Shown here: positions 9,701 to 21,063 of the stretch, piece by piece
Position numbering within the stretch: the stretch's first letter is position 1
Layout: each line of letters opens with the position of its first letter
Source: Muribaculum intestinale
GTDB lineage: Bacteria > Bacteroidota > Bacteroidia > Bacteroidales > Muribaculaceae
Assembly: GCF_002201515.1 (NCBI RefSeq)
Contig: NZ_CP021421.1
Coordinates: 1,674,001-1,738,000 of the forward strand
Reading direction: 5' to 3'
DNA length: 64,000 bases
Position numbers and translations under genes: made by a program
Notes under the pieces: model-generated
What the model saw: the letters and a program-made list of their open reading frames with translations, nothing else
What the model was told of the DNA's origin: nothing
The model's database searches: none

Positions 9701-9952
9701 ATGTTAACAGCATTAATCATCGCAGCAATCGACGCAGGTCTCAAAGGTATCGGAGCATGTCTTGGCGCAGCTATCGCAGCAATCGGCGCAGGTATCGGCA
9801 TCGGCAAGATCGGCGGTGCTGCCATGGAAGCTATCGCCCGTCAGCCCGAGGCTACCGGCGACATCCGAAGCAACATGATCGTTATCGCCGCCCTTATCGA
9901 GGGTGTGGCTCTTTTCGCCGTCATCGTCTGCGTGCTGGCATTCTTCCTCTAA
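9701..9952 (+). CDS. atpE: F0 ATP synthase subunit c
   Basis: Rotor-ring hairpin of 83 residues: helix 1 with the glycine repeat GAGIGIGKIGGAA, the polar loop ARQPEA, and helix 2 with the ion-carrying carboxylate Glu67 in AALIEGVALF. The Gln in helix 1 and the Ser/Thr just after the Glu that mark sodium-binding rings are missing, so proton coupling is the likely mode. It lies between atpB and atpF in the usual order. Confidence 0.96.
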   Translation: MLTALIIAAIDAGLKGIGACLGAAIAAIGAGIGIGKIGGAAMEAIARQPEATGDIRSNMIVIAALIEGVALFAVIVCVLAFFL

Positions 9953-9971
9953 TCTGTAGCATATCCCTGAA

Positions 9972-10469
9972 ATGGAACTATTCACGCCTGAATTCGGCCT
10001 GGTATTCTGGATGTTCGTGGCATTCGCCATCCTCTTCTTCGTACTGTGGAAGTGGGGCTGGCCTGCCATCATGAAGAGCATCGACGACCGCGCCGATCTC
10101 ATCGACAAGGGTGTGGAGTATGCGCAGAATGCCAAAGAGCAGCTTGACAACGCCCGCCAGGAGGCAAGCAAGTATATCGACGAAGCGCGCAAGCAGCAGG
10201 CCGAGATACTTCGCGAGGCCGACCGCATGAAAACCGAGATAATCGAGGAAGCGCGTGCCGCAGCCTCAAAGGAGGCCCAGAAAGTGATGGACGCCGCCAA
10301 GGTATCTATCGAGCAGGAGCGCAAGGAAGCGCGTCAGCAGTTCCGCGACGAGGTGACCTCGTTTGCCCTCGATATCGCTACAAAGGTTGTACGCGGACAG
10401 ATGGCCGACCGCAAGGCCCAGACCAAGCTCGTCGACTCCCTCCTTGATGAAATGGAAACCAACAACTGA
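9972..10469 (+). CDS. atpF: F0 ATP synthase subunit b
   Basis: Peripheral-stalk subunit (165 residues): one N-terminal membrane helix (GLVFWMFVAFAILFFVLWKW) followed by a long charged helix rich in Ala, Glu, Lys and Arg with no proline, as expected for the dimeric right-handed coiled coil. It joins subunit a to the F1 head through delta. Only 8 bases lie between its stop and atpH. Confidence 0.95.
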   Translation: MELFTPEFGLVFWMFVAFAILFFVLWKWGWPAIMKSIDDRADLIDKGVEYAQNAKEQLDNARQEASKYIDEARKQQAEILREADRMKTEIIEEARAAASKEAQKVMDAAKVSIEQERKEARQQFRDEVTSFALDIATKVVRGQMADRKAQTKLVDSLLDEMETNN

Positions 10470-10477
10470 CAACCGAC

Positions 10478-11023
10478 ATGGACCAAGGTCTTATCCCCAA
10501 CCGTTACGCCAAAGCCCTCTACAAGTTCGCCCTCGAAAAGGGAGCGGCCGACAGGGTGTATGAGCTGATGAAATGCCTCTGCGCATCCTTTGCCGGGCAG
10601 CCCCGCCTGCAGGAAGTAGTCGCCAACCCGTTTGTGGCTACCGAAGATAAGACCGGCCTGCTCACCACAGCGGCATGCGCCAAGAGCACCGACACGGTCT
10701 TTGCCGACTTCCTGAAGCTGCTGGTGGAGAACCGCCGCATCGACATCGTGCGCCTGATAGCCCTGCGCTATCTCGACATCTACCGCCGGGCCAACAACAT
10801 CTGCCTGGTGAAGATTGTCACCGCCACCGACATGCCCGCCGAAGTGGTCGGCAAGCTGCATGCCCTGGTCGAGCGTCATCTCCCCGGCGCCACTGTGGAG
10901 TACACCCACCTGACCGATCCCTCAATCATCGGCGGCTTCATCGTCGACGTCAACTCCGAGCGCCTCGACGCTTCGCTCGAGAGCGAACTGCGGCAGCTGC
11001 GTCTAAAACTCCTTAGCAAGTAA
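10478..11023 (+). CDS. atpH: F1 ATP synthase subunit delta
   Basis: Stator cap (181 residues) linking the b dimer to the alpha subunits. It begins [22 protein letters not shown], the helical-bundle start typical of delta/OSCP, and ends with the beta-containing domain [25 protein letters not shown], which matches the family signature region. It is embedded in the atp run, 17 bases before atpA. Confidence 0.95.
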   Translation: MDQGLIPNRYAKALYKFALEKGAADRVYELMKCLCASFAGQPRLQEVVANPFVATEDKTGLLTTAACAKSTDTVFADFLKLLVENRRIDIVRLIALRYLDIYRRANNICLVKIVTATDMPAEVVGKLHALVERHLPGATVEYTHLTDPSIIGGFIVDVNSERLDASLESELRQLRLKLLSK

Positions 11024-11040
11024 ATACCCCCACAACAAGA

Positions 11041-12618
11041 ATGATCAACCCAAGCGAAATATCGGAAGTATTAAAGCAACAGCTTGAGAACGTCAACTCA
11101 AAGGTGTCGTTCGAAGAAGTTGGAACAGTCCTTGAGGTAGGCGACGGCGTAGCCCACGTCTACGGACTCGAAAATGTGCGCGCCAACGAGCTCGTCGAGT
11201 TCGAGAATGGCGTTAAAGGCGTTGCCATGAACCTCGAAGAGAGCAACGTAGGTGTGATTCTGCTCAACAGCGTTGACCGGGTGACTGAGAATATGACCGT
11301 GCGCCGCACCGGCGAAATCGCCTCAGTGCTCGTCGGCGAGGGCCTCTTGGGTCGCGTCATCAACGTGCTCGGAGAGCCTATCGACGGCGCCGGCCCCATC
11401 AGCGGCGAGCGCCTGCGCATGCCACTCGAGCGCAAAGCCCCGGGCGTTATCTTCCGTCAGCCCGTGAAGCAGCCTCTCCAGACCGGTATCAAGGCCATCG
11501 ACTCGATGGTGCCCATAGGCCGCGGACAGCGTGAGCTTATCATCGGCGACCGCCAGATAGGCAAGACCGCCATCGCCATCGACACCATCATCAACCAGCG
11601 CAAGAACTATGAGGAGGGCAAGCCCGTCTACTGCATATATGTGGCTATCGGCCAGAAGGCATCGACAGTGGCCGCTCTCGTGCAGACTCTGCGCGACAAC
11701 GGTGCGCTCCCCTATACCGTGATTGTGGCCGCCAACGCCTCCGACTCGGCCTCGATGCGCTACTATGCCCCGTTTGCCGGCGTAGCCATCGGCGAGTATT
11801 TCCGCGACACCGGCCGAGACGCCCTTATCGTATACGACGACCTGTCGAAGCAGGCTGTGGCCTATCGCGAGATCTCGCTTATCCTTAAGCGTCCCTCGGG
11901 CCGCGAGGCATACCCCGGCGATATCTTCTATCTCCACTCGCGTCTGCTTGAACGTGCCGCCAAGATTATCGACAACCAGGAGGTGGCCGCCTCGATGAAC
12001 GACCTTCCCGCCGTGCTCAAAGACAAGGTGAAGGGTGGTGGCTCGCTTACTGCGCTCCCGATTATCGAGACCCAGGCGGGCGACGTGTCGGCTTACATCC
12101 CTACCAACGTAATTTCGATTACCGACGGCCAGATCTTCCTTGAGACCGCACTGTTCAACCGCGGTATCCGTCCGGCTATCAATGTGGGTATCTCCGTATC
12201 GCGTGTAGGCGGTAACGCCCAGATCAAGCCGATGAAGAAGATTGCCGGTACGCTGAAAATCGACCAGGCACAGTTCCGCGAGCTTGAGTCGTTTACCAAA
12301 TTCGGCGGCGATATCGACCCTGTTACCGCGCGTGTCATCGACAAGGGACGCAAGAACGAGCGACTCCTCATCCAGCCCCAGTACGAGCCTATGGCCGTCG
12401 AGGACGAGGTGGCCGTAATCTTCTGCGGCACCAAGGGCCTGCTTGAGGATGTGCCTCTCGACAAGGTGGCCGAGTTCCAGAAACTCTTCCTCCAGCTCCT
12501 CCACGCCAAGTACCAGAAAGATGTGCTCGACGCCATCGCCGCCGGCCAGCTTACCGACGATATCACCGACAAGCTCACCAAGGCCGCCCGCGAGATAGCG
12601 AGCCGCTACAAGAACTAA
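11041..12618 (+). CDS. atpA: F1 ATP synthase subunit alpha
   Basis: Non-catalytic nucleotide-binding subunit of F1 (525 residues). P-loop GDRQIGKT at residues 169-176, Walker B region [17 protein letters not shown], and the conserved arginine-finger segment near [14 protein letters not shown]. It alternates with beta in the hexamer. Length and domain order (beta barrel, nucleotide domain, helical C-terminus) are standard. Confidence 0.97.
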   Translation: MINPSEISEVLKQQLENVNSKVSFEEVGTVLEVGDGVAHVYGLENVRANELVEFENGVKGVAMNLEESNVGVILLNSVDRVTENMTVRRTGEIASVLVGEGLLGRVINVLGEPIDGAGPISGERLRMPLERKAPGVIFRQPVKQPLQTGIKAIDSMVPIGRGQRELIIGDRQIGKTAIAIDTIINQRKNYEEGKPVYCIYVAIGQKASTVAALVQTLRDNGALPYTVIVAANASDSASMRYYAPFAGVAIGEYFRDTGRDALIVYDDLSKQAVAYREISLILKRPSGREAYPGDIFYLHSRLLERAAKIIDNQEVAASMNDLPAVLKDKVKGGGSLTALPIIETQAGDVSAYIPTNVISITDGQIFLETALFNRGIRPAINVGISVSRVGGNAQIKPMKKIAGTLKIDQAQFRELESFTKFGGDIDPVTARVIDKGRKNERLLIQPQYEPMAVEDEVAVIFCGTKGLLEDVPLDKVAEFQKLFLQLLHAKYQKDVLDAIAAGQLTDDITDKLTKAAREIASRYKN

Positions 12619-12687
12619 TAAAGGAACCGACAGAGGCAGTGCGGGTGCCCGTCAAAGCCCCGCACCGCTTCGTATCAATAACTCACA

Positions 12688-13569
12688 ATGGCAACTCTGC
12701 GAGAACTAAAGGGCCGTATCGGATCGGTCAAGTCGTCGGAGAAGATTACCGGCGCCATGAAGATGATTTCATCGGCCAAGATGCACAAGGCCGAGCAGTC
12801 GCTGCGCCGTCTGCTCCCCTTCCGCGGCCAGATCGAGACCATCATGGGCAATCTCCTGTCGGCCGACGCCGAATTCAGCTCGCCTCTGACTCTTACGCGC
12901 GACGTGACCCGTGCGGGTATCGCCGTGTGGGGCAGTGACGACGGTCTGTGTGGCGCCTACAATATCAATATCTTCAAGGGCCTTCTGCTGCGCATCAACC
13001 AGTTGCGCGAGCGCTACGGAGCGTCGCTTGAGATAACCCTGTATCCTGTAGGTAACAAGATGGTCAAGGCCACCCGCAAGCTCTCGGGCAACGGCATCAC
13101 TGTAGAGGTAATAGGCGACATCCATGCCAAGAGCGACGGCGAGGCTGTGAAGGCTTTCACGTCGGCTCTCCAGCAGAAGTTTCTCGACGGGGACATCGAC
13201 ATGCTCGATCTCCTCTACATGAACTTCAAGAGCATGAGCCGCCAGACTCTGCGCAACGAACAGCTTCTGCCGGTAGTGCACGAGACACTTACCGCCAACG
13301 CCGTGACCGTGCAGTGCCGCCCCTATATCTTCGAGCCCGACGCCAACACGATATTCAACTCGGTGCTCCCGCTCTTCATCCTCGCAGTGGTGCAGGAGAT
13401 ATTCACCGAGAATGTCGCCAGCGAGCAGGCCGCCCGCATCATGGCCATGCAGAGCGCCAACGACAACGCCAAGAAACTCCTCGAGCAGCTGCAGCTTGAA
13501 TACAACAAGCTGCGCCAGCAGGCTATCACCTCGGAGCTGCTCGATATCCTCGGAGGTCAGGTCAGATAG
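12688..13569 (+). CDS. atpG: F1 ATP synthase subunit gamma
   Basis: Central rotor shaft (293 residues): N-terminal helix ATLRELKGRIGSVKSSEKIT and C-terminal helix ending KLRQQAITSELLDILGGQ form the coiled coil that turns inside the alpha/beta ring; the middle is a Rossmann-like domain with GSDDGLCGAYN. Start ATG at 12688 gives the canonical N-terminus. It is the last atp gene; a 135-base gap with a 9-base hairpin follows before nuoI. Confidence 0.96.
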   Translation: MATLRELKGRIGSVKSSEKITGAMKMISSAKMHKAEQSLRRLLPFRGQIETIMGNLLSADAEFSSPLTLTRDVTRAGIAVWGSDDGLCGAYNINIFKGLLLRINQLRERYGASLEITLYPVGNKMVKATRKLSGNGITVEVIGDIHAKSDGEAVKAFTSALQQKFLDGDIDMLDLLYMNFKSMSRQTLRNEQLLPVVHETLTANAVTVQCRPYIFEPDANTIFNSVLPLFILAVVQEIFTENVASEQAARIMAMQSANDNAKKLLEQLQLEYNKLRQQAITSELLDILGGQVR

Positions 13570-13592
13570 GCCGCGCCTCCGGCATAGAGGGA

Positions 13593-13667
13593 GCATCCGG
13601 CAGTGAGAATATTGCCGTACCGGACCGCCGGATGCCTTCCCGCAAAGACGAACCACATATAATTTTG
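13593..13667 (+). promoter_or_regulatory. Hairpin and possible internal -7 box between atpG and nuoI
   Basis: A 9-base stem (13593-13601 with 13627-13635) without a T tract lies in the longest gap of the operon. TAATTTTG at 13660-13667 then fits TAnnTTTG, 37 bases before nuoI, but has no matching -33 element. This could be an RNA-processing or partial-termination site with a secondary promoter for nuoIJKLMN. Confidence 0.3.
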
Positions 13668-13704
13668 CTATCGGTACGCGAAAAAAAGAACACCAGTCAT
13701 ATCT

Positions 13705-14298
13705 ATGGGCAGTGTAAAAGAGTATTTTTCATCACTGGGCACAGGCATATCAAGCCTTATAAAAGGTATGGGAGTCACCGGCAAGGAGTTTTTCACTCCC
13801 AAGGTGACCGAGTCGTATCCCGACTCCCGCAAGGGCGCCGACCCCTCGGAACCCCGCTATCAGCAGTATGCGGCCCCGCGCTTCCGCGCCAAGCTACAGT
13901 TTATCTATCTTCCTGACGGACGCAACCGTTGTACGGCGTGCGGCACATGCCAGCGCAATTGTCCGAACGGCACCATCACCATCACCACCAAGATGGTCGA
14001 CCTCCCCGACGGAAAGAAGAAACGCAAGCTCGACAAGTATATGTACGACCTTGGCAGCTGTACATTCTGCGAGCTGTGTGTCACCACATGCCCATTCGAC
14101 GCCATCGAGTTCAGCAACGACTTCGAGCAGGCCGTGTTTACCCGTGAGAAACTTGTGCAGCAGCTCAACTATCTCCCCGAGCAGCCGGGCGATCCCGCAC
14201 CCAAGGCTCCTGCCGCAGCACCCAAGGCAGCCCCTGCCGCACCTAAGGCCGAGGCCACCTCGGCTCCTGCAACCGAACCCGAAAAGAAAGAAAATTAA
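13705..14298 (+). CDS. nuoI: NADH-quinone oxidoreductase subunit I with Pro/Ala-rich tail
   Basis: Peripheral-arm ferredoxin-like subunit carrying two [4Fe-4S] clusters (N6a/N6b). The ligand sets are visible: Cys76, 79, 82, 86 in CTACGTCQRNCP and Cys119, 122, 125, 129 in CTFCELCVTTCP. After about residue 160 there is a Pro/Ala/Lys-rich tail of some 37 residues built on APKA-like repeats, which is not part of the catalytic fold. It is the first complex I gene after the atp block; nuoJ starts 9 bases after its stop. Confidence 0.95.
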   Translation: MGSVKEYFSSLGTGISSLIKGMGVTGKEFFTPKVTESYPDSRKGADPSEPRYQQYAAPRFRAKLQFIYLPDGRNRCTACGTCQRNCPNGTITITTKMVDLPDGKKKRKLDKYMYDLGSCTFCELCVTTCPFDAIEFSNDFEQAVFTREKLVQQLNYLPEQPGDPAPKAPAAAPKAAPAAPKAEATSAPATEPEKKEN

Positions 14299-14307
14299 AT
14301 CGTATAT

Positions 14308-14826
14308 ATGGAATCAGTTGGAAGTATTGTAATGTACTGGATAATCGTAGCCTCGATTATCATCTTTTCGATACTGACTGTCACCACACGTCGCATCCTT
14401 AGAGCGGCGACCTACCTGCTGTTTACGCTATTTGCCACCGCCGGCCTCTACTTCAAGCTCGACTATGAGTTTCTCGGCGCTGTGCAGATTGCCGTTTACG
14501 CCGGTGGTATCGTCGTGCTTGTGGTATTCTCGATACTGCTGACGACGAAGCCCGGTGACGCCAGTTCGCAACTTACTTCGCGCCGCCGTCTTTTCGGAGG
14601 TGTGGCCTCGGCGCTAGCACTCGCGGGTCTGGGCTACGCAGTGGTGGCCCGTCCTGACTTCTGGAGTACCTTCAGCCGTCCGTTTGACGGAGATTTCACC
14701 ATGAATCATCTTGGTGAGGTGCTGCTCGGTACCGAGAAGTTCGGTTATCTGCTGCCGTTCGAGGCAGTGAGTGTGTTGTTACTCGCATGTATAATCGGTG
14801 GCGTGGTAATCGCCCGCAAACGTTGA
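14308..14826 (+). CDS. nuoJ: NADH-quinone oxidoreductase subunit J
   Basis: Membrane subunit (172 residues, five helices) of the proton-pumping arm. The helix 3 motif of the family is present as EFLGAVQIAVYAGGIVVLVV. It stands in the conserved order I-J-K-L-M-N with gaps of 9 and 7 bases, so translation is likely coupled. Confidence 0.95.
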   Translation: MESVGSIVMYWIIVASIIIFSILTVTTRRILRAATYLLFTLFATAGLYFKLDYEFLGAVQIAVYAGGIVVLVVFSILLTTKPGDASSQLTSRRRLFGGVASALALAGLGYAVVARPDFWSTFSRPFDGDFTMNHLGEVLLGTEKFGYLLPFEAVSVLLLACIIGGVVIARKR

Positions 14827-14833
14827 TCAGACG

Positions 14834-15148
14834 ATGGACAATTTACCTATAGCAATGTATATAATCCCCAGCATCATAATGTTCTGCTGCGGAGTCTACG
14901 GTTTCGTCACCCGTAAAAATCTGATTGCGATACTCATCTCGCTGGAGCTTATGCTCAATGCCGTCGATATCAACTTTGTGGTGTTCAACCGCTTTCTGTA
15001 TCCCGGACAGCTCGAGGGCATGATGTTTACACTTTTCGCCATCGCTATCGCCGCCGCCGAGACGGGGCTTGCGATTGCCATTATCGTAAACCTCTTCCGC
15101 TGGGCACGCAATATTGATATACGCGACCTTAACAAAATGAAATTCTAA
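14834..15148 (+). CDS. nuoK: NADH-quinone oxidoreductase subunit K
   Basis: Three-helix, MrpC-like membrane subunit (104 residues). The conserved buried Glu residues are seen in SLELMLNAVDINFV and AAAETGLAIAI. It packs against NuoJ and NuoA in the membrane arm and stands between nuoJ and nuoL. Confidence 0.96.
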   Translation: MDNLPIAMYIIPSIIMFCCGVYGFVTRKNLIAILISLELMLNAVDINFVVFNRFLYPGQLEGMMFTLFAIAIAAAETGLAIAIIVNLFRWARNIDIRDLNKMKF

Positions 15149-15157
15149 GACACGGTT

Positions 15158-17119
<1,962 letters not shown>

Positions 17120-17157
17120 TCACTGATGCGAAAACACTCTGAAAAAATATAGTAATT

Positions 17158-18663
17158 ATGATATTCTCAAATATTCTGATATATTTCGTAGTCATCCCGC
17201 TGGTGATGCTCGGGCTGCTGTTCCTCTGCCGGGACATCAAGCAGGTGCGCACAGTGGCCGTCATCGGCTCTACGGCGCTTGTGGCCCTTTCGGTATATCT
17301 GCTCTTTGACTTCCTGCATCTGCGCCAGCTCGGCGCCGACGCTCCGATGCTCTACACCGGGTCGTGGATGTGGTTTGAGCCTCTCAACATCCATCTTGCC
17401 CTCGGTGTCGACGGAATTTCCGTGGCGATGATTCTGCTTTCGGCGATTATCGTATTTGCCGGCACTTTCGCATCGTGGAAAATCGATCCGCTGCCCAAAG
17501 ATTTCTTCCTTTGGCTCATTCTTCTGTCGACCGGCGTGTTCGGGTTCTTCATCTCAATCGACCTGTTTACGATGTTCATGTTCTACGAGGTGGCTCTTAT
17601 CCCGATGTACCTTCTCATCGGACTCTGGGGTACAGGCCGCAAGGAGTACAGCGCCATGAAGCTGACCCTTATGCTTATGGGCGGCTCGGCATTCCTGCTG
17701 CTCGGCATCCTCGGCATCTACTACCACTCGGCTCCCGAGGGCGGACAGCTGACCATGAACCTTCTTGAGATTTCGGCCAACGGCGCCATACCCCACGGCT
17801 GGCAGACATTCCTCTTCCCGATTACATTCGTAGGTTTCGGTGTGCTCGGCGCGATGTTCCCGTTCCACACATGGAGTCCCGACGGTCACGCCTCGGCTCC
17901 GACCGCTGTGTCGATGCTCCACGCCGGTGTGCTCATGAAGCTCGGCGGTTACGGCTGCTTCCGTGTGGCCATCTATCTGATGCCCCAGGCGGCCAATGAG
18001 CTGGCATGGATATTCCTTATCCTGACCGGTATCTCGGTAGTGTACGGAGCATTCAGCGCCTGCGTACAGACCGACCTCAAGTATATCAACGCCTACTCTT
18101 CGGTAAGCCACTGCGGCATGGTGCTCTTCGCCATCCTCATGCTCAACACCACCGCCATGACAGGCGCCGTGCTCCAGATGCTCTCGCACGGTCTGATGAC
18201 AGCCCTCTTCTTCGCCCTTATCGGTATGATTTACGGACGTACACATACCCGCGATATCCGTCTGATGGGCGGCCTTATGAAGATAATGCCTTTCCTGGCC
18301 GTATGCTATGTAATCGCCGGTATGGCCTCGCTGGGTCTGCCCGGTCTGTCGGGCTTCGTGGCTGAAATGACAATCTTTGTAGGCTCATGGGAGCACACCG
18401 ACATGTTCCACCGCGCGTTTACCGTGGCTGCCTGCTGCTCGATTGTGATTACCGCGGTGTATATCCTCCGCGTTGTAGGCAAGCTGCTCTTCGGCCCGGT
18501 ACAGGACGAGCACCATCTGTCGCTCACCGACGCCACATGGTGGGAGCGTCTGTCGGCTATCACACTTATCGTGTGTGTGGCCGGTATCGGTTGCTTCCCC
18601 AACTGGATCAGCACCTTGATCCACAATTCGTTCCTCCCCATTATCGAAGTCCTCACAAAGTAA
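17158..18663 (+). CDS. nuoM: NADH-quinone oxidoreductase subunit M
   Basis: Second antiporter-like subunit (501 residues, about 14 helices). The key Glu lies in MFMFYEVALIPMYLLIG, and the TM7-8 region reads FPFHTWSPDGHASAPTAVSM before LHAGVLMKLGGYG, with the conserved Lys. It sits between NuoL and NuoN in the pumping arm, and the gene order follows. Confidence 0.97.
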   Translation: MIFSNILIYFVVIPLVMLGLLFLCRDIKQVRTVAVIGSTALVALSVYLLFDFLHLRQLGADAPMLYTGSWMWFEPLNIHLALGVDGISVAMILLSAIIVFAGTFASWKIDPLPKDFFLWLILLSTGVFGFFISIDLFTMFMFYEVALIPMYLLIGLWGTGRKEYSAMKLTLMLMGGSAFLLLGILGIYYHSAPEGGQLTMNLLEISANGAIPHGWQTFLFPITFVGFGVLGAMFPFHTWSPDGHASAPTAVSMLHAGVLMKLGGYGCFRVAIYLMPQAANELAWIFLILTGISVVYGAFSACVQTDLKYINAYSSVSHCGMVLFAILMLNTTAMTGAVLQMLSHGLMTALFFALIGMIYGRTHTRDIRLMGGLMKIMPFLAVCYVIAGMASLGLPGLSGFVAEMTIFVGSWEHTDMFHRAFTVAACCSIVITAVYILRVVGKLLFGPVQDEHHLSLTDATWWERLSAITLIVCVAGIGCFPNWISTLIHNSFLPIIEVLTK

Positions 18664-18674
18664 GATAATAAGAT

Positions 18675-20156
18675 ATGGATTATTCACAGTTTCTGGTCAT
18701 GCACCAAGAGATAGGATTGCTGGTCCTCATCTTATTGGTCTTTCTTTTCGACACATTCAGCTCGCGGCAGGCACCCCGCGGACTGTCGATGTTCACAGTG
18801 TGCCTCTTCGCTTTGGTCACTATCGGCGGATTCGTATATCCCTGGGATGCGACCTCGGCCACGGCTTTCGGCGGCATGTATGCCACCTCGCCTGTGATGA
18901 CAGCCATCAAGAACATACTCAACATCGGCGCTCTCATCGTGCTGGTGCAGGCCATGCAGTGGGCCGACAGCGAGTTTATGAAGGTGCGCCGCGGAGAGTT
19001 CTACGAGCTTCTGCTCATCACCCTCTTCGGTATGTACCTGATGATTTCGGCACGCCACTTCCTGCTCTTCATCATCGGTCTGGAGACAGCTTCTCTGCCG
19101 CTTGCCGCCCTTGTGGCCTTTGACAAGCAGCGCTACGAGAGCCACGAGGCCGCCATCAAGTATCTGCTCACAGCCGTGTTCTCCTCGGCGATATTCATGA
19201 TGGGCCTGTCGTTTGTGTACGCTCTGAGCGGCACCCTCTACTTCGCCGACATCGCCGCATCAATCAATCCGCAGAACAGCCTGATGCTACTTCTCGCCAT
19301 CGCGTTTGTAATCGCCGGCATGGGCTTTAAGCTCTCGCTTGTGCCGTTCCACCTGTGGACCGCCGACGTATACCAGGGCGCTCCGACCACCATCACCTCG
19401 TATCTGTCGGTAATCTCCAAGGGAGCCGCCGCTTTCTCGTTCTTCGTGATAATGGTGCAGGTGTTCGGTCCGTTCTACGGCAAGGCCTGGGAGTGGATGC
19501 TCTATGCTCTGATTATCCTCACCATCACCGTAGGTAACCTCTTCGCCCTCCGCCAGAAGAATCTGAAGCGATTCCTCGCTTTCTCGTCGATATCCCAGGC
19601 CGGTTATATCATGCTCGGCGTGATGGCCGCCACTACCCAGGGGCTTGGCTCGCTGATGTACTATATCCTTGTGTATATCTTCAGCAACCTCGCTGCCTTC
19701 GGTGTAATCCAGGCTATCGAGAACAAGACAGGCAAGGTGGATATGGACAGCTACAACAACCTGTATTCGACCAATCCCAAGTTGGCGTTCACAATGATGC
19801 TCGCCATGTTCTCTTTGGCCGGTATCCCGCCGTTTGCGGGCTTCTTCAGCAAGTTCTTCATCTTCGCAGCCGCCACCGAACCGGGCACTCCGGCTCTCTA
19901 TGTGCTGGTGCTCATCGCGTTGATCAACACTATCATCTCGCTCTACTACTACCTGCTCGTAGTGAAGGCGATGTTTATCAACAACCAGGAAGCCTGCGTG
20001 ATTCCTGCATTCCGCAGCGCCGGCAGCGAGCGTCTGGCCATGACAGTATGTGTGGCAGGCATCATCCTTATCGGTATTGTGTCGTGCATCTACAACGGCC
20101 TTATCGATGCGTCGGTGATGAATCCCGAATACATATTCGCTTCATTCGCCAATTGA
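18675..20156 (+). CDS. nuoN: NADH-quinone oxidoreductase subunit N
   Basis: Third antiporter-like subunit (493 residues). Signatures: FIIGLETASLPLAALVAF (Glu of TM5), GFKLSLVPFHLWTADVYQGA and the SKGAAAFSFFV helix. It closes the complex I set. NuoE, NuoF and NuoG are missing here, as in other Bacteroidetes loci, so NADH input must come from another subunit set or another electron donor is used. A strong terminator follows 36 bases after the stop. Confidence 0.96.
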   Translation: MDYSQFLVMHQEIGLLVLILLVFLFDTFSSRQAPRGLSMFTVCLFALVTIGGFVYPWDATSATAFGGMYATSPVMTAIKNILNIGALIVLVQAMQWADSEFMKVRRGEFYELLLITLFGMYLMISARHFLLFIIGLETASLPLAALVAFDKQRYESHEAAIKYLLTAVFSSAIFMMGLSFVYALSGTLYFADIAASINPQNSLMLLLAIAFVIAGMGFKLSLVPFHLWTADVYQGAPTTITSYLSVISKGAAAFSFFVIMVQVFGPFYGKAWEWMLYALIILTITVGNLFALRQKNLKRFLAFSSISQAGYIMLGVMAATTQGLGSLMYYILVYIFSNLAAFGVIQAIENKTGKVDMDSYNNLYSTNPKLAFTMMLAMFSLAGIPPFAGFFSKFFIFAAATEPGTPALYVLVLIALINTIISLYYYLLVVKAMFINNQEACVIPAFRSAGSERLAMTVCVAGIILIGIVSCIYNGLIDASVMNPEYIFASFAN

Positions 20157-20191
20157 CAATACGGCGGTCACGCTACCGCTTGACATACATA

Positions 20192-20236
20192 AAAAGCGGG
20201 GGTGGAAACCGAATTCCATCCCCGCTTTGCTTTTTT
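20192..20236 (+). terminator. Strong terminator of the nuo/atp locus
   Basis: 14-base stem (20193-20206 with 20215-20228, one G:T pair), 8-base loop, then GCTTTTTT. It closes the 17-kb energy transcription unit. Confidence 0.9.
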
Positions 20237-20270
20237 CTCAATCAAACGATTATTTAACTTATAATGCAAT

Positions 20271-20483
20271 ATGGATACTGAGAATGTCAATGGCATGGAG
20301 GACGAATATGATATGTCGCAATGCCCTACGGATGAAGAACTCGACGAGCGACTTGATGCATTTGTGGCCCATCTGCCGGCGGAACTGACTCCGGAGCAGA
20401 TTGAGGTATTGCGCCGTCAGACAGCCCGCTCTCAAGAAAGTAAATTAACGGCTATGAGCCTGACGGATAGTTTTTTGATATAA
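20271..20483 (+). CDS. hypothetical small acidic protein
   Basis: 70 residues, not recognised. The first half is very acidic (MEDEYD, DEELDERLDAF), and the second half predicts as a helix-turn-helix-like pair of short helices (LTPEQIEVLRRQ). No signal peptide or membrane helix. It stands alone between two hairpins (20192-20236 and 20508-20546). It may be a real small gene; coding bias over so short a frame is weak evidence. Confidence 0.45.
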   Translation: MDTENVNGMEDEYDMSQCPTDEELDERLDAFVAHLPAELTPEQIEVLRRQTARSQESKLTAMSLTDSFLI

Positions 20484-20507
20484 TCATATTGTCATTAACC
20501 CAAAGAG

Positions 20508-20546
20508 GAGGTGCATCGGTGCATGTACTGATGCGCCTCTATTGCC
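20508..20546 (+). terminator. Possible terminator after the small acidic gene
   Basis: 10-base stem (20508-20517 with 20530-20539, one G:T pair) with a 12-base loop. The tail has few T residues, so termination may be weak. Confidence 0.35.
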
Positions 20547-20589
20547 GTCAACATAATAAACAAACTCTAAGTCAAAAAATAATATCGAG

Positions 20590-20621
20590 TTGCTTATAAG
20601 TGTGATATTTGCTGATCTTTG
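20590..20621 (+). promoter_or_regulatory. Possible promoter of the frameshifted secreted micro-gene
   Basis: TTG at 20590-20592 and GATCTTTG at 20614-20621, 21 bases apart, resemble the Bacteroidetes -33/-7 pair with one deviation (GA for TA). Confidence 0.35.
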
Positions 20622-20651
20622 TAGAAGATTGTTAAAAATAGACTGATTATT

Positions 20652-20899
20652 ATGAGATTTTGCTACAGACAGCTTGTGGGTGCGATGCTTGTATCTATTG
20701 CATGGCTATGCCTGCCAATGCTCTGGGCGAGCGTGCGGTCGTGGTGATATCAAAGGATGGTACCACCAGGGAGGTTGCTTTGGGGGATGTGGCGCGCATT
20801 GACATCGGTCAGGGAAAGCCGACTCTCCACACTTCGGGAGGAGAGGCCAACGACTTGGCTTATGAGTCGCTTGACCGTATGCTTATAGGCCTGCCGTAA
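20652..20899 (+). pseudogene. small secreted protein interrupted by a -1 frameshift in its signal peptide
   Basis: From ATG 20652 the frame reads a typical signal-peptide start (MRFCYRQLVGAMLVSIA) and then stops early, about 31 codons in. From about 20700 the next frame reads MAMPANALGERAVVVISKDG and a short beta-rich domain (VALGDVARIDIG, LDRMLIGLP) to 20899. Joining the two frames at ATTGC/ATGGCT gives a continuous secreted protein of some 81 residues with a normal cleavage region (ANALG). The mature part resembles short modules seen in many Bacteroidales secreted proteins, where a KDG-T strand pair is followed by a V-RID strand. One base seems missing: a mutation, an assembly error, or a phase-variable or programmed shift. 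Confidence 0.5.
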
Positions 20900-20974
20900 A
20901 GCAGATATCGAGCAAGCGTAATCCTACTCTTAGAAAGAGATGATTGTATCGTAGATACATTGGTTAACAAATGG

Positions 20975-21023
20975 CAAGGAGCTGCATCCGTGAAGATTAG
21001 GGTGCAGCTCCTTGAATTTTTTT
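20975..21023 (+). terminator. Terminator after the secreted micro-gene
   Basis: 15-base stem (20975-20989 with 21000-21014, one G:T pair), 10-base loop, then AATTTTTTT. It faces the convergent ribH end at 21064. Confidence 0.85.
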
Positions 21024-21063
21024 GTATGTAGTCTTAGCGGTGTTTTCTCCGCTGACTGTCGGG

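Noticed and set aside
9701..9952. Sodium-type c-ring
   Set aside because: The helix 1 Gln and the Ser/Thr after the ion-binding Glu are both missing.
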